From assembly GCA_902362875.1 (NCBI GenBank), contig CABIYF010000010.1, positions 1-64,000 on the forward strand: a stretch of 64,000 nt of DNA. The letters run 5' to 3'. The position numbers and the translations under genes were made by a program. This stretch comes from Eubacteriaceae bacterium. GTDB taxonomy: Bacteria > Bacillota > Clostridia > Lachnospirales > Lachnospiraceae. Of this stretch, positions 52,987-62,555 are shown piece by piece. Positions within the stretch are counted from its first letter, which is position 1. Each line of letters starts with the position of its first letter. The notes below the pieces were generated by a model. It had not been told where the DNA came from, did no database searches, and was given only the letters and a program-made list of their open reading frames with translations.

Positions 52987-53163
52987 ATGTCTAACGTAAT
53001 CGTTAAAGAAAATGAATCTTTAGATAGCGCTCTTCGCAGATTCAAAAGAAACTGTGCAAAAGCAGGAATTCAGCAGGAGATTCGTAAAAGAGAACATTAC
53101 GAAAAGCCAAGCGTAAGACGTAAGAAAAAGTCTGAAGCGGCTCGTAAGAGAAAATCTAAATAA
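52987..53163 (+). CDS. rpsU: Ribosomal protein bS21
   Basis: 58 residues, usual size: [23 protein letters not shown] and a basic tail ending K-R-K-S-K. Small-subunit protein near the anti-Shine-Dalgarno platform. Start set by GGAGG upstream. Confidence 0.97.
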   Translation: MSNVIVKENESLDSALRRFKRNCAKAGIQQEIRKREHYEKPSVRRKKKSEAARKRKSK

Positions 53164-53184
53164 TTTTTACTTAATTGAAAAGAT

Positions 53185-53226
53185 AAGCATCATTTACCTG
53201 GGAACAGGTATATGGTGCTTTTTTTC
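53185..53226 (+). terminator. rpsU terminator
   Basis: AAGCATCATTTACCTG / CAGGTATATGGTGCTT then TTTTT. Confidence 0.9.
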
Positions 53227-53264
53227 GGCATATATTAAACCAAATGCCACAAAAGGAGTTTTTC

Positions 53265-53531
53265 ATGAAGAAGAAACCAAAAGAAGCGATCGCCAAAGGA
53301 CTTTCGCTTCCAAGAGATGTGGTGTTTGGAGATTTTATCATTACCTTGACAGGAAACTGTGAAGCGTACATAGAAAACTACAGAGGAATCGTATCGTATG
53401 ATGAGGATACGATTTCCATTCAGGGCAATCATGTTATATTAAATATCTATGGATGCGGTTTAACGGTTGATTTTTATTCACAGGAGGCAATGAAAGTCAA
53501 AGGAAAGATCAAAAGGCTGGAATATGTATGA
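53265..53531 (+). CDS. yqfC: Sporulation protein YqfC
   Basis: 88 residues with the YabP/YqfC beta-rich pattern (L-P-R-D-V-V-F-G, L-T-G-N-C-E-A-Y-I-E-N-Y-R-G). In Bacillus, sigma-E dependent; role in the mother cell. Directly followed by yqfD, the conserved pair. RBS AAAAGGAG fixes ATG 53265. Confidence 0.9.
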   Translation: MKKKPKEAIAKGLSLPRDVVFGDFIITLTGNCEAYIENYRGIVSYDEDTISIQGNHVILNIYGCGLTVDFYSQEAMKVKGKIKRLEYV

Positions 53532-53555
53532 TATTCTTTGAAAGGAGCATGGTAA

Positions 53556-54788
53556 ATGCTTAAGATCCTGCATTTTATATTTGGAAGGTTATATTTTCAA
53601 GTCAAAGGATATCAGACAGAGCGTTTCCTAAATCTCTGTGCCAAAAATCACCTTGTGTTGTGGGAGTTAAAACCAGTATCAGACGGCTATGTCTTTTTTA
53701 TCAGAAGAAGTGCGTATCAGATGTTGGCAGCATTAGCCCAGAAAGCAAATGTTGAGCTTACGTTACAAGGACAAAAGGGATTGCCGTATTTTTTAAAAGA
53801 ACATAGAAAACGTAAAATATTATTCTTCTCCATATTTTTATGTGCAATGATGATCCTTTCTTTTAGCCAGTTTTTATGGGAGATCACGGTTTCAGGAGGA
53901 GAAGTATATTCAAAAAGTGATATATTAAAATATGTCACGGATAATTACTATCATCTGGGGACATTAAAATACCAGATTGACTGTGATGCATTGGAAGATC
54001 ATCTGAGGGAAGATTATGATGAGATCGCGTGGGTATCCTGTTCCATTCAGGGAACAAGACTACACATCGAGATCAAAGAGACCTTGGACCGCAAAACAAA
54101 GCAGAATCCGAAGAAACCATGTGATATCGTGGCAAATAAGTCAGGGATCATCACAAAAATGGCAGTAAAAAGCGGGACACCACTAGTAAGTACAGGCGAC
54201 AGCGTGAAAAAAGGAACAACGTTGATATCTGGTCTGATCTATTACTACAGTGATGATTTTACTGTGACACAGACAGATAAGATCAAGGCAGATGGTGAGA
54301 TCATCATGCGTACCAAAGAGGTATATGAAAATTCCATCCCGGTGGAGTATTACGAAAAAACGATCACAGATACGAAAAAAAGTATCAAAAATGTATATTT
54401 TGGTCAGTATCAGTTTGACCTTCCTGTAAAGAAAAGGCAGAATCATACTAACGTCGTAACAAAGAGAAGATCATTAAAAATAGGAGCTTCTTTTTATCTT
54501 CCTATTGGAATCACATTTCAGACGACGGAAAAATATCAACCCAAGAAGAAAATCTTAACCAAAAAAGAAGCACAGTTCAAATTAAAAAAACAGTTAAAAC
54601 GTTATCTTGCGAAAAAAACAAAAGAAGGGGCAAAGATCGTTCACTGTGAAGGAAATTATCAAAAGAAGAACAACCGATATGAAGTGAGGGCATCGATCAT
54701 CAAAGAAGAAAGTGTCGGAAAGATCCGAAATATCAAGAAATTAACAAAAAAACAGGAAGAGATGATCGCACCAACGACGGCACAGTAA
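53556..54788 (+). CDS. yqfD: Sporulation protein YqfD
   Basis: 410 residues. Short cytoplasmic start, one membrane helix (about 89-110), then a large extracytoplasmic region, the known YqfD organisation. Required for normal sporulation in Clostridia/Bacillus; the mechanism is not known. ATG 53556 chosen since the ATG at 53549 gives a four-codon frame. Confidence 0.9.
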   Translation: MLKILHFIFGRLYFQVKGYQTERFLNLCAKNHLVLWELKPVSDGYVFFIRRSAYQMLAALAQKANVELTLQGQKGLPYFLKEHRKRKILFFSIFLCAMMILSFSQFLWEITVSGGEVYSKSDILKYVTDNYYHLGTLKYQIDCDALEDHLREDYDEIAWVSCSIQGTRLHIEIKETLDRKTKQNPKKPCDIVANKSGIITKMAVKSGTPLVSTGDSVKKGTTLISGLIYYYSDDFTVTQTDKIKADGEIIMRTKEVYENSIPVEYYEKTITDTKKSIKNVYFGQYQFDLPVKKRQNHTNVVTKRRSLKIGASFYLPIGITFQTTEKYQPKKKILTKKEAQFKLKKQLKRYLAKKTKEGAKIVHCEGNYQKKNNRYEVRASIIKEESVGKIRNIKKLTKKQEEMIAPTTAQ

Positions 54789-54837
54789 TAAACATCAGAA
54801 ACTTATGAATCAGATCGCATGTATTTTGCCAGTCAGG

Positions 54838-54866
54838 TTGAAAAACTTTGTGACAGATGGTAAAAT
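54838..54866 (+). promoter_or_regulatory. phoH-like gene promoter
   Basis: -35 TTGAAA (54838-54843), 17 bp, -10 TAAAAT (54861-54866). Confidence 0.7.
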
Positions 54867-54904
54867 ACATAAGAATATACGCAAAGAAGGAGACTGAGTA
54901 TTTT

Positions 54905-55909
54905 ATGAATCCAGTTGAAATAGAAATGAATTTCCCAGCAGAACATGGCGGGAATGTATTTGGGCAGTTCGATGCCTATATGAAGAAAATCGAAAAAACA
55001 CTGCATGTCAGCCTGATCCTGCGTGGAGACCAGTTAAAATGTATTGGTACACAGCAGGCAGTCAATCATGCAATCTCTGTGATCGATGAATTACTCGAAT
55101 TATCCAAACGAGGAAATGTGATCACAGAGCAGAATGTAAATTATGCTTTATCCTTATCGATGGAAGAGAAATCCACAAGTCTTGTGGAACTTGATAAAGA
55201 TGTGATCTGCCATACGATTCAGGGAAAAGCAGTCAAACCAAAGACTCTGGGACAGCAAAAATACGTCGAAGCGATCAAAGATAAGATGATCACGTTTGGC
55301 GTTGGACCAGCAGGAACTGGTAAGACATATCTTGCGATGGCAATGGCAATCACAGCGTTTAAGAATGATGAAGTGAGCCGTATCATCTTAACAAGACCAG
55401 CGATCGAAGCCGGAGAGAAGTTAGGATTCCTGCCAGGAGACTTACAAAGTAAGGTTGATCCGTACTTGAGACCATTATATGATGCGCTGTATGAGATTTT
55501 AGGAGCCGATGCATTTATGAAGAATATGGAGAAAGGCTTGATCAAAGTTGCTCCATTGGCTTACATGAGAGGACGTACACTGGATAATGCATACATTATC
55601 TTAGATGAGGCACAGAATACGACACCAGCACAGATGAAGATGTTCTTAACACGTATTGGATTTGGTTCCAAAGCGATCATTACAGGTGACTTAACACAGA
55701 AAGACTTACCATTTGACAGCATTTCAGGGTTAGAAGAAGCACTGAGAGTGTTAAGAAAAGTCAAAGAGATCGGTGTCTGTGAACTTACGAATAAGGACGT
55801 CGTAAGACATCCATTAGTACAGAAGATTGTTGCAGCATACGATCAGTATGAAGCAGCGAAATCTGCGAGAAAGAATAAGAATAACAATAACAAAAAGAAC
55901 AGAAGATAG
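54905..55909 (+). CDS. phoH: PhoH-like ATPase (YbeZ family)
   Basis: 334 residues. N-terminal domain (about 1-110, KH-like), then ATPase with Walker A G-P-A-G-T-G-K-T (134-141) and Walker B I-I-L-D-E-A-Q-N. Usually next to ybeY, as here, and linked to rRNA processing and ribosome quality. Ends in a poly-N/K tail. ATG 54905 after AAGGAG; a longer in-frame start is possible but begins at the -10. Confidence 0.9.
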   Translation: MNPVEIEMNFPAEHGGNVFGQFDAYMKKIEKTLHVSLILRGDQLKCIGTQQAVNHAISVIDELLELSKRGNVITEQNVNYALSLSMEEKSTSLVELDKDVICHTIQGKAVKPKTLGQQKYVEAIKDKMITFGVGPAGTGKTYLAMAMAITAFKNDEVSRIILTRPAIEAGEKLGFLPGDLQSKVDPYLRPLYDALYEILGADAFMKNMEKGLIKVAPLAYMRGRTLDNAYIILDEAQNTTPAQMKMFLTRIGFGSKAIITGDLTQKDLPFDSISGLEEALRVLRKVKEIGVCELTNKDVVRHPLVQKIVAAYDQYEAAKSARKNKNNNNKKNRR

Positions 55910-55916
55910 GAATGTT

Positions 55917-56429
55917 ATGAGTATTATAATCGAGAATGAATACGAGGGAGAGATCAATATCCCTTATGAGAAGATTGCACATGAGGTTATTGAGGCAGCA
56001 ATCGATTATGTGGACTGCCCTTATGAGTGCGAAGTAAACTTAATGTTAACCGATAATGACACGATTCATGAGATCAATAAAGAACAAAGAGAGATTGATC
56101 GTCCGACTGACGTATTATCTTTCCCAATGGCAGAATATGAACAGCCGGCAGATTTTTCAAAGATCGAAGAAGATCCAATGGCATTTGACCCGGAAAGCGG
56201 TGAATTTCTGCTTGGAGATATCGTGATCTCCATGGACAAGGTATGGGAACAGGCTGAGAATTATGGACACAGCCGTGAGAGAGAATATGCATTTTTGATC
56301 GCTCACAGCATGTTACATCTTTTTGGATATGACCATATGGAAGAAAAAGAACGAAAAGATATGGAAAAACGTCAGGAAGAGATTCTGACAAAGACGAAAT
56401 ATACAAGAGATGAAAGAGGTTTAGTATGA
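55917..56429 (+). CDS. ybeY: Endoribonuclease YbeY
   Basis: 170 residues. Zinc site H130-x3-H134-x5-H140 (H-S-M-L-H-L-F-G-Y-D-H), and the R-P-T-D-V-L-S-F-P motif. 16S rRNA 3'-end maturation and ribosome quality control. Overlaps the next gene by 4 bp (ATGA). Confidence 0.95.
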   Translation: MSIIIENEYEGEINIPYEKIAHEVIEAAIDYVDCPYECEVNLMLTDNDTIHEINKEQREIDRPTDVLSFPMAEYEQPADFSKIEEDPMAFDPESGEFLLGDIVISMDKVWEQAENYGHSREREYAFLIAHSMLHLFGYDHMEEKERKDMEKRQEEILTKTKYTRDERGLV

Positions 56430-58072
56430 GTAAAAGCAGCAAAAACTCATTTTTAATGCAGGGAATGATCTTAGCCGCAGCATCCATTGTCTGCCGAGTG
56501 ATCGGATTATTATACCGTAGTCCACTGTTTGGGATCATCGGCGAGGAAGGAATGGGGTATTATAGCTATGCATATAATATCTACAATATCATTCTGCTGA
56601 TCGCATCCTTCAGTATCCCACTTGCAGTTTCCAAGTCAATTTCTGCAAGACTTGCAAAGAGAGAATACATCAATGCCCAGAGAATCTTCTATGGAGCATT
56701 GGTTTATGCGATTGTTGTTGGTGGTATCGCATCACTGATCGCATATTTTGGAGCACCAACCTTTGTCGGACACCAGAAAGGTGCAGCACTTGCCCTTCAG
56801 GTGATCTCTCCAACGATCTTTTTCTCTGGAATTCTTGGAGTACTAAGAGGATATTTCCAGGGACATAATACCATGGTGCCAACATCCATTTCTCAGATTA
56901 TTGAGCAGATCTTAAATGCGATCTTTAGTATTTTGATGGCGTATGTGCTGATCCTGCCATATCTGCCATCCAATACGATCACATATGAGATTGCAAGACA
57001 TGGTGCCGCAGGTAGTGCGATCGGTACAGGAGTCGGTGTTTTAACAGGACTGATCTTCTGTCTGATCATTTATCGTGTATATCAGCCAAAAGTTAAGATT
57101 CAGATGAAACATGACCGCACAAAATATATTGAATCTTATGGAAATATCCTAAAGATCTTATTATTGACGATCACACCAGTTATCTTCAGTACAGCAATCT
57201 ATAACTGTAGTGCAACGATCGATCAGACGATCTTTAGTAATATCTTGGTAGGAAAGGGAATTACAGCAAAAACAGTTTCAGGATTTTACGGATTGTTTAG
57301 CAGCCAGTATAATGTGCTGATCAACGTTCCAGTAGCAATGGCATCCGCACTTTCCAATGCGATTGTGCCAAATGTTTCTGCTGCTTATGCCTTAGGAAAG
57401 AAGGACGAGATGAACGACAGTATCCAGATGGCAATCCGTTTTACAATGATGATCGCAATCCCATGTGCTGTAGGACTTGGTGTTTTAAATAGTTCGATCA
57501 ATGGACTGATCTTTGGTGCCGTGTATGCCAAAGGACTAGGAGCTGCGATGCTTCGAATCGGGGCAGTCTCTGTTATTTTCTATTGTCTGTCTACATTGAC
57601 AAACGGTATCTTACAGGGAATGGGTAAGATGCGAGTGCCAGTCAAACATTCAGCAATTTCTGTTGTTGTAAATATCGTTGTATTATGGGCATTATTAACT
57701 TATACCGATTGCAAAACATATGGATTAGTCTTTGCAACAATGGCATTCTCACTTGTCATGTGTCTGTTAAATGCACATTCTATCAAGAAATATACAGGAT
57801 TCCATCAGGAAATCACAAAGACATTTATCAAGCCAGCATTAAGTGCAGCCGTCATGGGTGCCGTATGTTTTGTAATTCAGTACGCAGTTCAAAGTGTTCT
57901 TCCATTTGGACGAGTATGCTTTGCGGTGTGCGTGATCATTGCAGTTCCAGTGGGAGCACTGATCTATTTTGCAGCGATCATTAAGTTAAAAGTATTTACA
58001 GAAGAAGAACTTACAAAGATTCCAAAAGGAAATCTGATCGTAAAATTAGCAAAGAAATTACATTTATTGTAA
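56426..58072 (+). CDS. MOP-superfamily flippase (SpoVB/MurJ-like polysaccharide transporter)
   Basis: 548 residues with about 14 membrane helices and SpoVB-like signatures (Y-R-S-P-L-F-G-I-I-G-E-E-G-M-G-Y-Y, G-L-F-S-S-Q-Y-N). Family members flip lipid-linked cell-wall or spore-cortex precursors. SpoVB versus general MurJ-like function is not decided by sequence alone. Confidence 0.85.
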   Translation: MSKSSKNSFLMQGMILAAASIVCRVIGLLYRSPLFGIIGEEGMGYYSYAYNIYNIILLIASFSIPLAVSKSISARLAKREYINAQRIFYGALVYAIVVGGIASLIAYFGAPTFVGHQKGAALALQVISPTIFFSGILGVLRGYFQGHNTMVPTSISQIIEQILNAIFSILMAYVLILPYLPSNTITYEIARHGAAGSAIGTGVGVLTGLIFCLIIYRVYQPKVKIQMKHDRTKYIESYGNILKILLLTITPVIFSTAIYNCSATIDQTIFSNILVGKGITAKTVSGFYGLFSSQYNVLINVPVAMASALSNAIVPNVSAAYALGKKDEMNDSIQMAIRFTMMIAIPCAVGLGVLNSSINGLIFGAVYAKGLGAAMLRIGAVSVIFYCLSTLTNGILQGMGKMRVPVKHSAISVVVNIVVLWALLTYTDCKTYGLVFATMAFSLVMCLLNAHSIKKYTGFHQEITKTFIKPALSAAVMGAVCFVIQYAVQSVLPFGRVCFAVCVIIAVPVGALIYFAAIIKLKVFTEEELTKIPKGNLIVKLAKKLHLL

Positions 58073-58082
58073 AAATGATAAC

Positions 58083-58116
58083 AAAAGTCCAAGTCGTAAC
58101 AGATCTGGGCTTTTTG
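58083..58116 (+). terminator. Terminator after flippase gene
   Basis: AAAAGTCCAAGTC / GATCTGGGCTTTTT imperfect stem with T tract. Confidence 0.65.
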
Positions 58117-58166
58117 TATAAATAATCCCATCTTTGGTAACAATATAGCCAAAGGAGGGTGATATC

Positions 58167-58532
58167 ATGAAGAAGATCAATCGATTTTTGATCATGTATA
58201 TGATCGTGATCACTGTTTTATGCGCATATATGTGCTATCTGGCATTTTCAAGAAATGAAAACATGGACAAGATTCAGGAAGTTCGCTCTCAGGTAACAAC
58301 GACAGCGCTAAAGAAGCCGACAAAAGCTGAAAAGAAAGTGAAAGCAACCTACAGTCTTAAGATCTTAGATGGCAGTCTTGCAGTGATCAACAATAAGACA
58401 AAAGAAGTTTTTGAGTACACAGATATGAAGAAAGAAAACCTTCCATCAGATATTTTAAATATGTTAAAGGAGAATTTTGTCTTTGAAAACAGAGAAGAAG
58501 TATATCATTTTCTGGAATCATACAGCAGTTAA
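58167..58532 (+). CDS. BofC-like membrane-anchored hypothetical protein
   Basis: 121 residues: N-terminal helix (about 8-28), a basic linker, then Y-S-L-K-I-L-D-G-S-L-A-V-I, E-Y-T-D-M, L-P-S-D-I and the tail F-L-E-S-Y-S-S. This tail pattern recalls the C-terminal domain of BofC, an intercompartmental sporulation checkpoint protein; not proven. RBS AAGGAGGGTG. Confidence 0.65.
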   Translation: MKKINRFLIMYMIVITVLCAYMCYLAFSRNENMDKIQEVRSQVTTTALKKPTKAEKKVKATYSLKILDGSLAVINNKTKEVFEYTDMKKENLPSDILNMLKENFVFENREEVYHFLESYSS

Positions 58533-58558
58533 ACGAACAATTTGGAGAAAAACAACAA

Positions 58559-59776
58559 ATGAAATATGACGTGATCATCGTTGGAGCAGGGGCTTCCGGT
58601 ATGATGGCAGCGATCACAGCAGCCAGTCATCATAAGAAAGTCCTTTTGCTTGAACGAATGGATAAATTAGGAAAGAAAATATTAGCGACAGGAAATGGAA
58701 GATGTAATCTGTCAAATGCTTATATGGATGAGAATTGTTACCGTGGGCAAAGACCTTCTTTTGCCTATCCGATGATTGAAGAATTTGGACTAGAAGAACT
58801 CATTCAATTCTTCGAATCCCTCGGAATGCTTGTTACAGAGCAAAATGGATATTATTACCCCTCATCCTTACAGGCGGCAACAGTCGTTGACACACTGACA
58901 CAGAAATTAAAACATTTACATGTCGATATTCTGACAGAGTTTGAAGTTACAAAAGCAGAAAAACGTAAATCGATCTTCTATGTCTATGGCAACGATAAAT
59001 GCTTCCAGTCAAGCAATCTGATTCTGGCAGCTGGCGGATGCGCACAGCCAAATTTAGGCAGCAACGGAAGTGGATACAAGCTTGCAAAAGGCTTTCACCA
59101 TAAGATCACAGATACATTTCCGTCATTGGTAGGCTTAGAAGCGGAAGGAAAATATCTAAAAGAAACTTCAGGAGTGAGAAATGTCAGTGATATCAGTGTT
59201 TATGCAAACAATGAACTGATCGCCAAAGAACACGGAGAAGTTCAGTTTACAAAATACGGAATCTCCGGAATTCCAATCTTTCAGGTCAGTCATTTTGCAA
59301 TCGAGGCATTAAGAAGAAAGAAAAAAGTGAAAATCTACCTAAATCTGATGCCGCAGATGCTGACACTGGAAGAAACAACCGAAGTATTCTTAAAAAACTG
59401 CAATTATAAGACAGTCGAAGAATTCTTCCAGGGATTTTTAAATAAAAAACTGGTATATGCGATCTTACAGAGACTAAAGATCAATCCAAGAAAGCCAGTC
59501 GCACAGATTTCAAAGAAGGATCTTCATAGAATCTTAGATATGATAAAGAATTTTGAAGTTGAGATCAAAGGATACAAGGGATACGATATGGCACAGGTAA
59601 CAGCCGGAGGCGTATCCACAAAAGAAATCATACAGGGAACACTAGAATCAAAGTTATTAGAAGGGCTTTATGTTGTTGGTGAATTATTAGATGTCGATGG
59701 AACCTGTGGAGGATATAATCTCCAGTGGGCATTCACATCCGGATATATCGCAGCAAGCCAGATAGGAAGACAATGA
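58559..59776 (+). CDS. HI0933/BaiN-family NAD(P)/FAD-dependent flavoprotein
   Basis: 405 residues. FAD-binding I-V-G-A-G-A-S-G-M (8-16), G-N-G-R-C-N-L-S-N motif, A-A-G-G-C second motif and the C-terminal G-E-L-L-D-V-D-G-T-C-G-G-Y-N-L-Q-W-A-F. Same family as BaiN, a bile-acid reductase; its substrate here is unknown. Overlaps the next flavoprotein gene by 4 bp (ATGA). Confidence 0.88.
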   Translation: MKYDVIIVGAGASGMMAAITAASHHKKVLLLERMDKLGKKILATGNGRCNLSNAYMDENCYRGQRPSFAYPMIEEFGLEELIQFFESLGMLVTEQNGYYYPSSLQAATVVDTLTQKLKHLHVDILTEFEVTKAEKRKSIFYVYGNDKCFQSSNLILAAGGCAQPNLGSNGSGYKLAKGFHHKITDTFPSLVGLEAEGKYLKETSGVRNVSDISVYANNELIAKEHGEVQFTKYGISGIPIFQVSHFAIEALRRKKKVKIYLNLMPQMLTLEETTEVFLKNCNYKTVEEFFQGFLNKKLVYAILQRLKINPRKPVAQISKKDLHRILDMIKNFEVEIKGYKGYDMAQVTAGGVSTKEIIQGTLESKLLEGLYVVGELLDVDGTCGGYNLQWAFTSGYIAASQIGRQ

Positions 59777-61350
59777 TAAGAATCAACCAGATCAAGCTGC
59801 CGATCGATCACAAAGAGGCAGCACTTGAAAAGAAGATAAAAAAAGCATTACATAATACAGAATATAAACAATATAAGATCGTAAAACGATCCATCGATGC
59901 GAGAAAAAAAGAAGAATTATCTTATGTATATGCCGTTGATGTGACATTAAATAAGAATCAAGAAGAGAAATTCTTAAAGAAGAACAAAAACCGCAATATC
60001 ATGGCAGTCAAAGAAAAGATCTTTGAATTCCCAGAAAATCAAAGATCTTTCGAACACCCGCCTGTTGTGATCGGAATGGGACCGGCAGGTCTATTTGCAG
60101 CACTGATGCTTGCGAGAGCCGGATTACATCCTGTTGTCTTGGAACGTGGAAAAGATGTCACAAACCGTATGAAAGATGTCGAGCATTTCTGGGAAACTGG
60201 CGAGCTGAATCCTGAATCCAATGTACAGTTTGGAGAAGGCGGCGCAGGTACATTTTCCGACGGAAAGTTAAACACATTGGTAAAAGACAAATTCGGAAGA
60301 AATAAATTTGTCTTAGAAACGTTTGTAAAACATGGTGCACCAGAAGAAATCTTATACGAAAATAAACCGCATATCGGAACAGACCTTTTAAGAAATGTCG
60401 TTGCAGGAATCCGAGAAGAGATCAAATCGCTTGGCGGGGATGTCCGTTTTGAGGCAAAAGTGACAGATTTCGTGATCAAAGATGGAAAATTAACAGGACT
60501 GATCATCAACGATAAAGAAGAAATCAAAACAGAAGCAGCAATCTTAGCACCGGGACACAGTGCCAGAGATACATTTAAAGTTTTATCCGACCGCAATTTA
60601 GAGATGAATCCAAAAGCCTTTGCGATCGGACTTCGTGTGGAACACCCACGTGAGATGATCGATCACTCCCAGTATGGAGAAGGCGCAGACAAATATGATC
60701 TGCCAGCTGCATCATACAAACTGACATATCATGCAGGCAATGGAAGAAGCGTTTATTCTTTCTGTATGTGTCCAGGAGGTTTTGTTGTCAATGCGTCATC
60801 TGAACCAGAACGATTAACTGTCAATGGAATGAGTAACCACGACCGTGCAGCAAAGAATTCAAACAGTGCGATCATCGCAAGTGTTACACCGGATGATTTT
60901 GATGGAGATGACGCATTAGCAGGTGTAAGATTCCAGCAGAAATGGGAAGCAAAAGCTTTTCATGAAGGAAAAGGAAAGATTCCGGTCCAGACATTGAAAG
61001 ATTTCAGAGAAGGAAAGATCACACAATCTTTTGGAGAGATCACACCAAATACCAAAGGAATGACAAGCTTTGGAAACTTAAGAAACTGCCTTCCAGAACC
61101 AGTCAGTGAAGCGATTTCTGAAGGAATGGAATATTTTGATACAAAGATCAAAGAATTTAACAGAGAAGATACAGTTCTTTGCGGAATTGAAGCAAGAACA
61201 TCTTCCCCGTTAAGGATCGAGAGAGATAAAGGATTCGAGAGCAATATCAAAGGAATCTACCCATGTGGAGAAGGAGCAGGCTTTGCTGGTGGTATCACTT
61301 CAGCAGCAATGGATGGAATTAAGGTTGCACAAGCCCTCGTTACAGTGTAA
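59773..61350 (+). CDS. FAD-dependent dehydrogenase (COG2509-like)
   Basis: 525-residue flavoprotein. N-terminal 80-100 residues form a small domain, then V-I-G-M-G-P-A-G-L-F-A-A FAD motif (about 97), N-V-Q-F-G-E-G-G-A-G-T-F-S-D-G-K-L-N-T signature, and terminal Y-P-C-G-E-G-A-G-F-A-G-G-I-T-S-A-A. Widespread, uncharacterised. Coupled to the preceding flavoprotein. Start by ATGA overlap. Confidence 0.88.
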   Translation: MIRINQIKLPIDHKEAALEKKIKKALHNTEYKQYKIVKRSIDARKKEELSYVYAVDVTLNKNQEEKFLKKNKNRNIMAVKEKIFEFPENQRSFEHPPVVIGMGPAGLFAALMLARAGLHPVVLERGKDVTNRMKDVEHFWETGELNPESNVQFGEGGAGTFSDGKLNTLVKDKFGRNKFVLETFVKHGAPEEILYENKPHIGTDLLRNVVAGIREEIKSLGGDVRFEAKVTDFVIKDGKLTGLIINDKEEIKTEAAILAPGHSARDTFKVLSDRNLEMNPKAFAIGLRVEHPREMIDHSQYGEGADKYDLPAASYKLTYHAGNGRSVYSFCMCPGGFVVNASSEPERLTVNGMSNHDRAAKNSNSAIIASVTPDDFDGDDALAGVRFQQKWEAKAFHEGKGKIPVQTLKDFREGKITQSFGEITPNTKGMTSFGNLRNCLPEPVSEAISEGMEYFDTKIKEFNREDTVLCGIEARTSSPLRIERDKGFESNIKGIYPCGEGAGFAGGITSAAMDGIKVAQALVTV

Positions 61351-61376
61351 AATACCTTTCAAGGAGTGAATGTAAA

Positions 61377-62231
61377 ATGAATAATCGTGAAAAACTAAAA
61401 GATAAACAAAGAATCGTCGTCAAAGTAGGTACATCTTCTTTGATTCACAAAGCAACAGGAAACATTAATTTATTCCGATTAGAGAAATTAGTCCGTGTCT
61501 TAACAGACTTACATAACAGTGGAAAAGACGTGATCTTAGTATCATCCGGAGCGATCGGTGTTGGATTTAAAGCTTTAGGATTAGAAAACCGTCCGACATC
61601 CCTTCCAATGAAACAGGCATGCTCAGCCGTAGGACAGGGACAGTTAATGATGATCTATCAGAAACTATTTGCAGAATACAATCAGGGATCTGCTCAGATT
61701 TTGATCACAAAAGAGACGATGCTCAATGACGAGAGAAGATACAATGCTAAGAATACTTTCGAAGAATTATTAAAACTTGGCGTGATCCCAATCGTAAATG
61801 AAAACGATACCGTATCCACAGAAGAAATCGAGTTTGGTGACAACGATACCTTATCTGCAGTTGTAACAGCGGTTGTAGAAGGAGATCTTTTAATCCTCTT
61901 AACAGATATTGACGGACTTTATACAGATGATCCACACAAGAATCCACTGGCAAAACTGATCTCCGAAGTACCAGTCTTAGATGAAAAGATTGGAAGAATG
62001 GCAAAAGGAGCCGTAACGAAAGTTGGAACCGGCGGAATGGAGACAAAGATCGCAGCAGCCAATATCGTAACAGATGCTGGAGCCGATATGGTCATCGTTA
62101 ACAGCAATGATCTAAATAACGTCAATAAAGTCGTTGCAGGAGAAGAAGTTGGAACATTATTCTTAGCACATAAACGTCCAGACTTTGACTTCAAAAAATA
62201 CTTAACAGAACGCCCATACTTTAAGGCGTAA
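61377..62231 (+). CDS. proB: Glutamate 5-kinase (without PUA domain)
   Basis: 284 residues, amino acid kinase fold only; K-V-G-T-S-S-L start, S-S-G-A-I-G-V-G, N-E-N-D-T-V and G-T-G-G-M-E-T-K loops. First step of proline synthesis. Lacks the about 100-residue PUA domain of E. coli ProB, common in Clostridia. RBS AAGGAGTG. Confidence 0.95.
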   Translation: MNNREKLKDKQRIVVKVGTSSLIHKATGNINLFRLEKLVRVLTDLHNSGKDVILVSSGAIGVGFKALGLENRPTSLPMKQACSAVGQGQLMMIYQKLFAEYNQGSAQILITKETMLNDERRYNAKNTFEELLKLGVIPIVNENDTVSTEEIEFGDNDTLSAVVTAVVEGDLLILLTDIDGLYTDDPHKNPLAKLISEVPVLDEKIGRMAKGAVTKVGTGGMETKIAAANIVTDAGADMVIVNSNDLNNVNKVVAGEEVGTLFLAHKRPDFDFKKYLTERPYFKA

Positions 62232-62277
62232 GGAATCATATATTATATAGAAAGAATACAGAAAGGAACGATCAAAG

Positions 62278-62487
62278 ATGAAAGAAAAAGATATTCAGAG
62301 AATTAATGAATTATACAATCTAGATAAATCCATCGGATTAACACCAGAACAGAAAGAGGAACAGAGAAAGTTAAGACATGAATACATTCAGTCTGTTCGT
62401 GCCAACTTAAGAGCACAGCTTAACAACGTAAGCATCAAAAATGAAGATGGATCTATCACTCCGTTAAAACCAAAAGGATTAAACTAG
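62278..62487 (+). CDS. DUF896 (YnzC-like) small protein
   Basis: 69 residues, charged, helical hairpin: R-I-N-E-L-Y, L-T-x-E-x-K-E-E-Q and R-x-E-Y-I-x-S-V-R-x-N-L-R-x-Q-L. YnzC is in the SOS-linked region in Bacillus, function unknown. Sits between proB and proA, probably one transcript. RBS AAAGGAAC. Confidence 0.85.
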   Translation: MKEKDIQRINELYNLDKSIGLTPEQKEEQRKLRHEYIQSVRANLRAQLNNVSIKNEDGSITPLKPKGLN

Positions 62488-62555
62488 AAGAAATCAGCTA
62501 AAATAGATCACAGATTCAAAAGGAATCCAAACGCACCGAAAAGGAGGCATTCATA

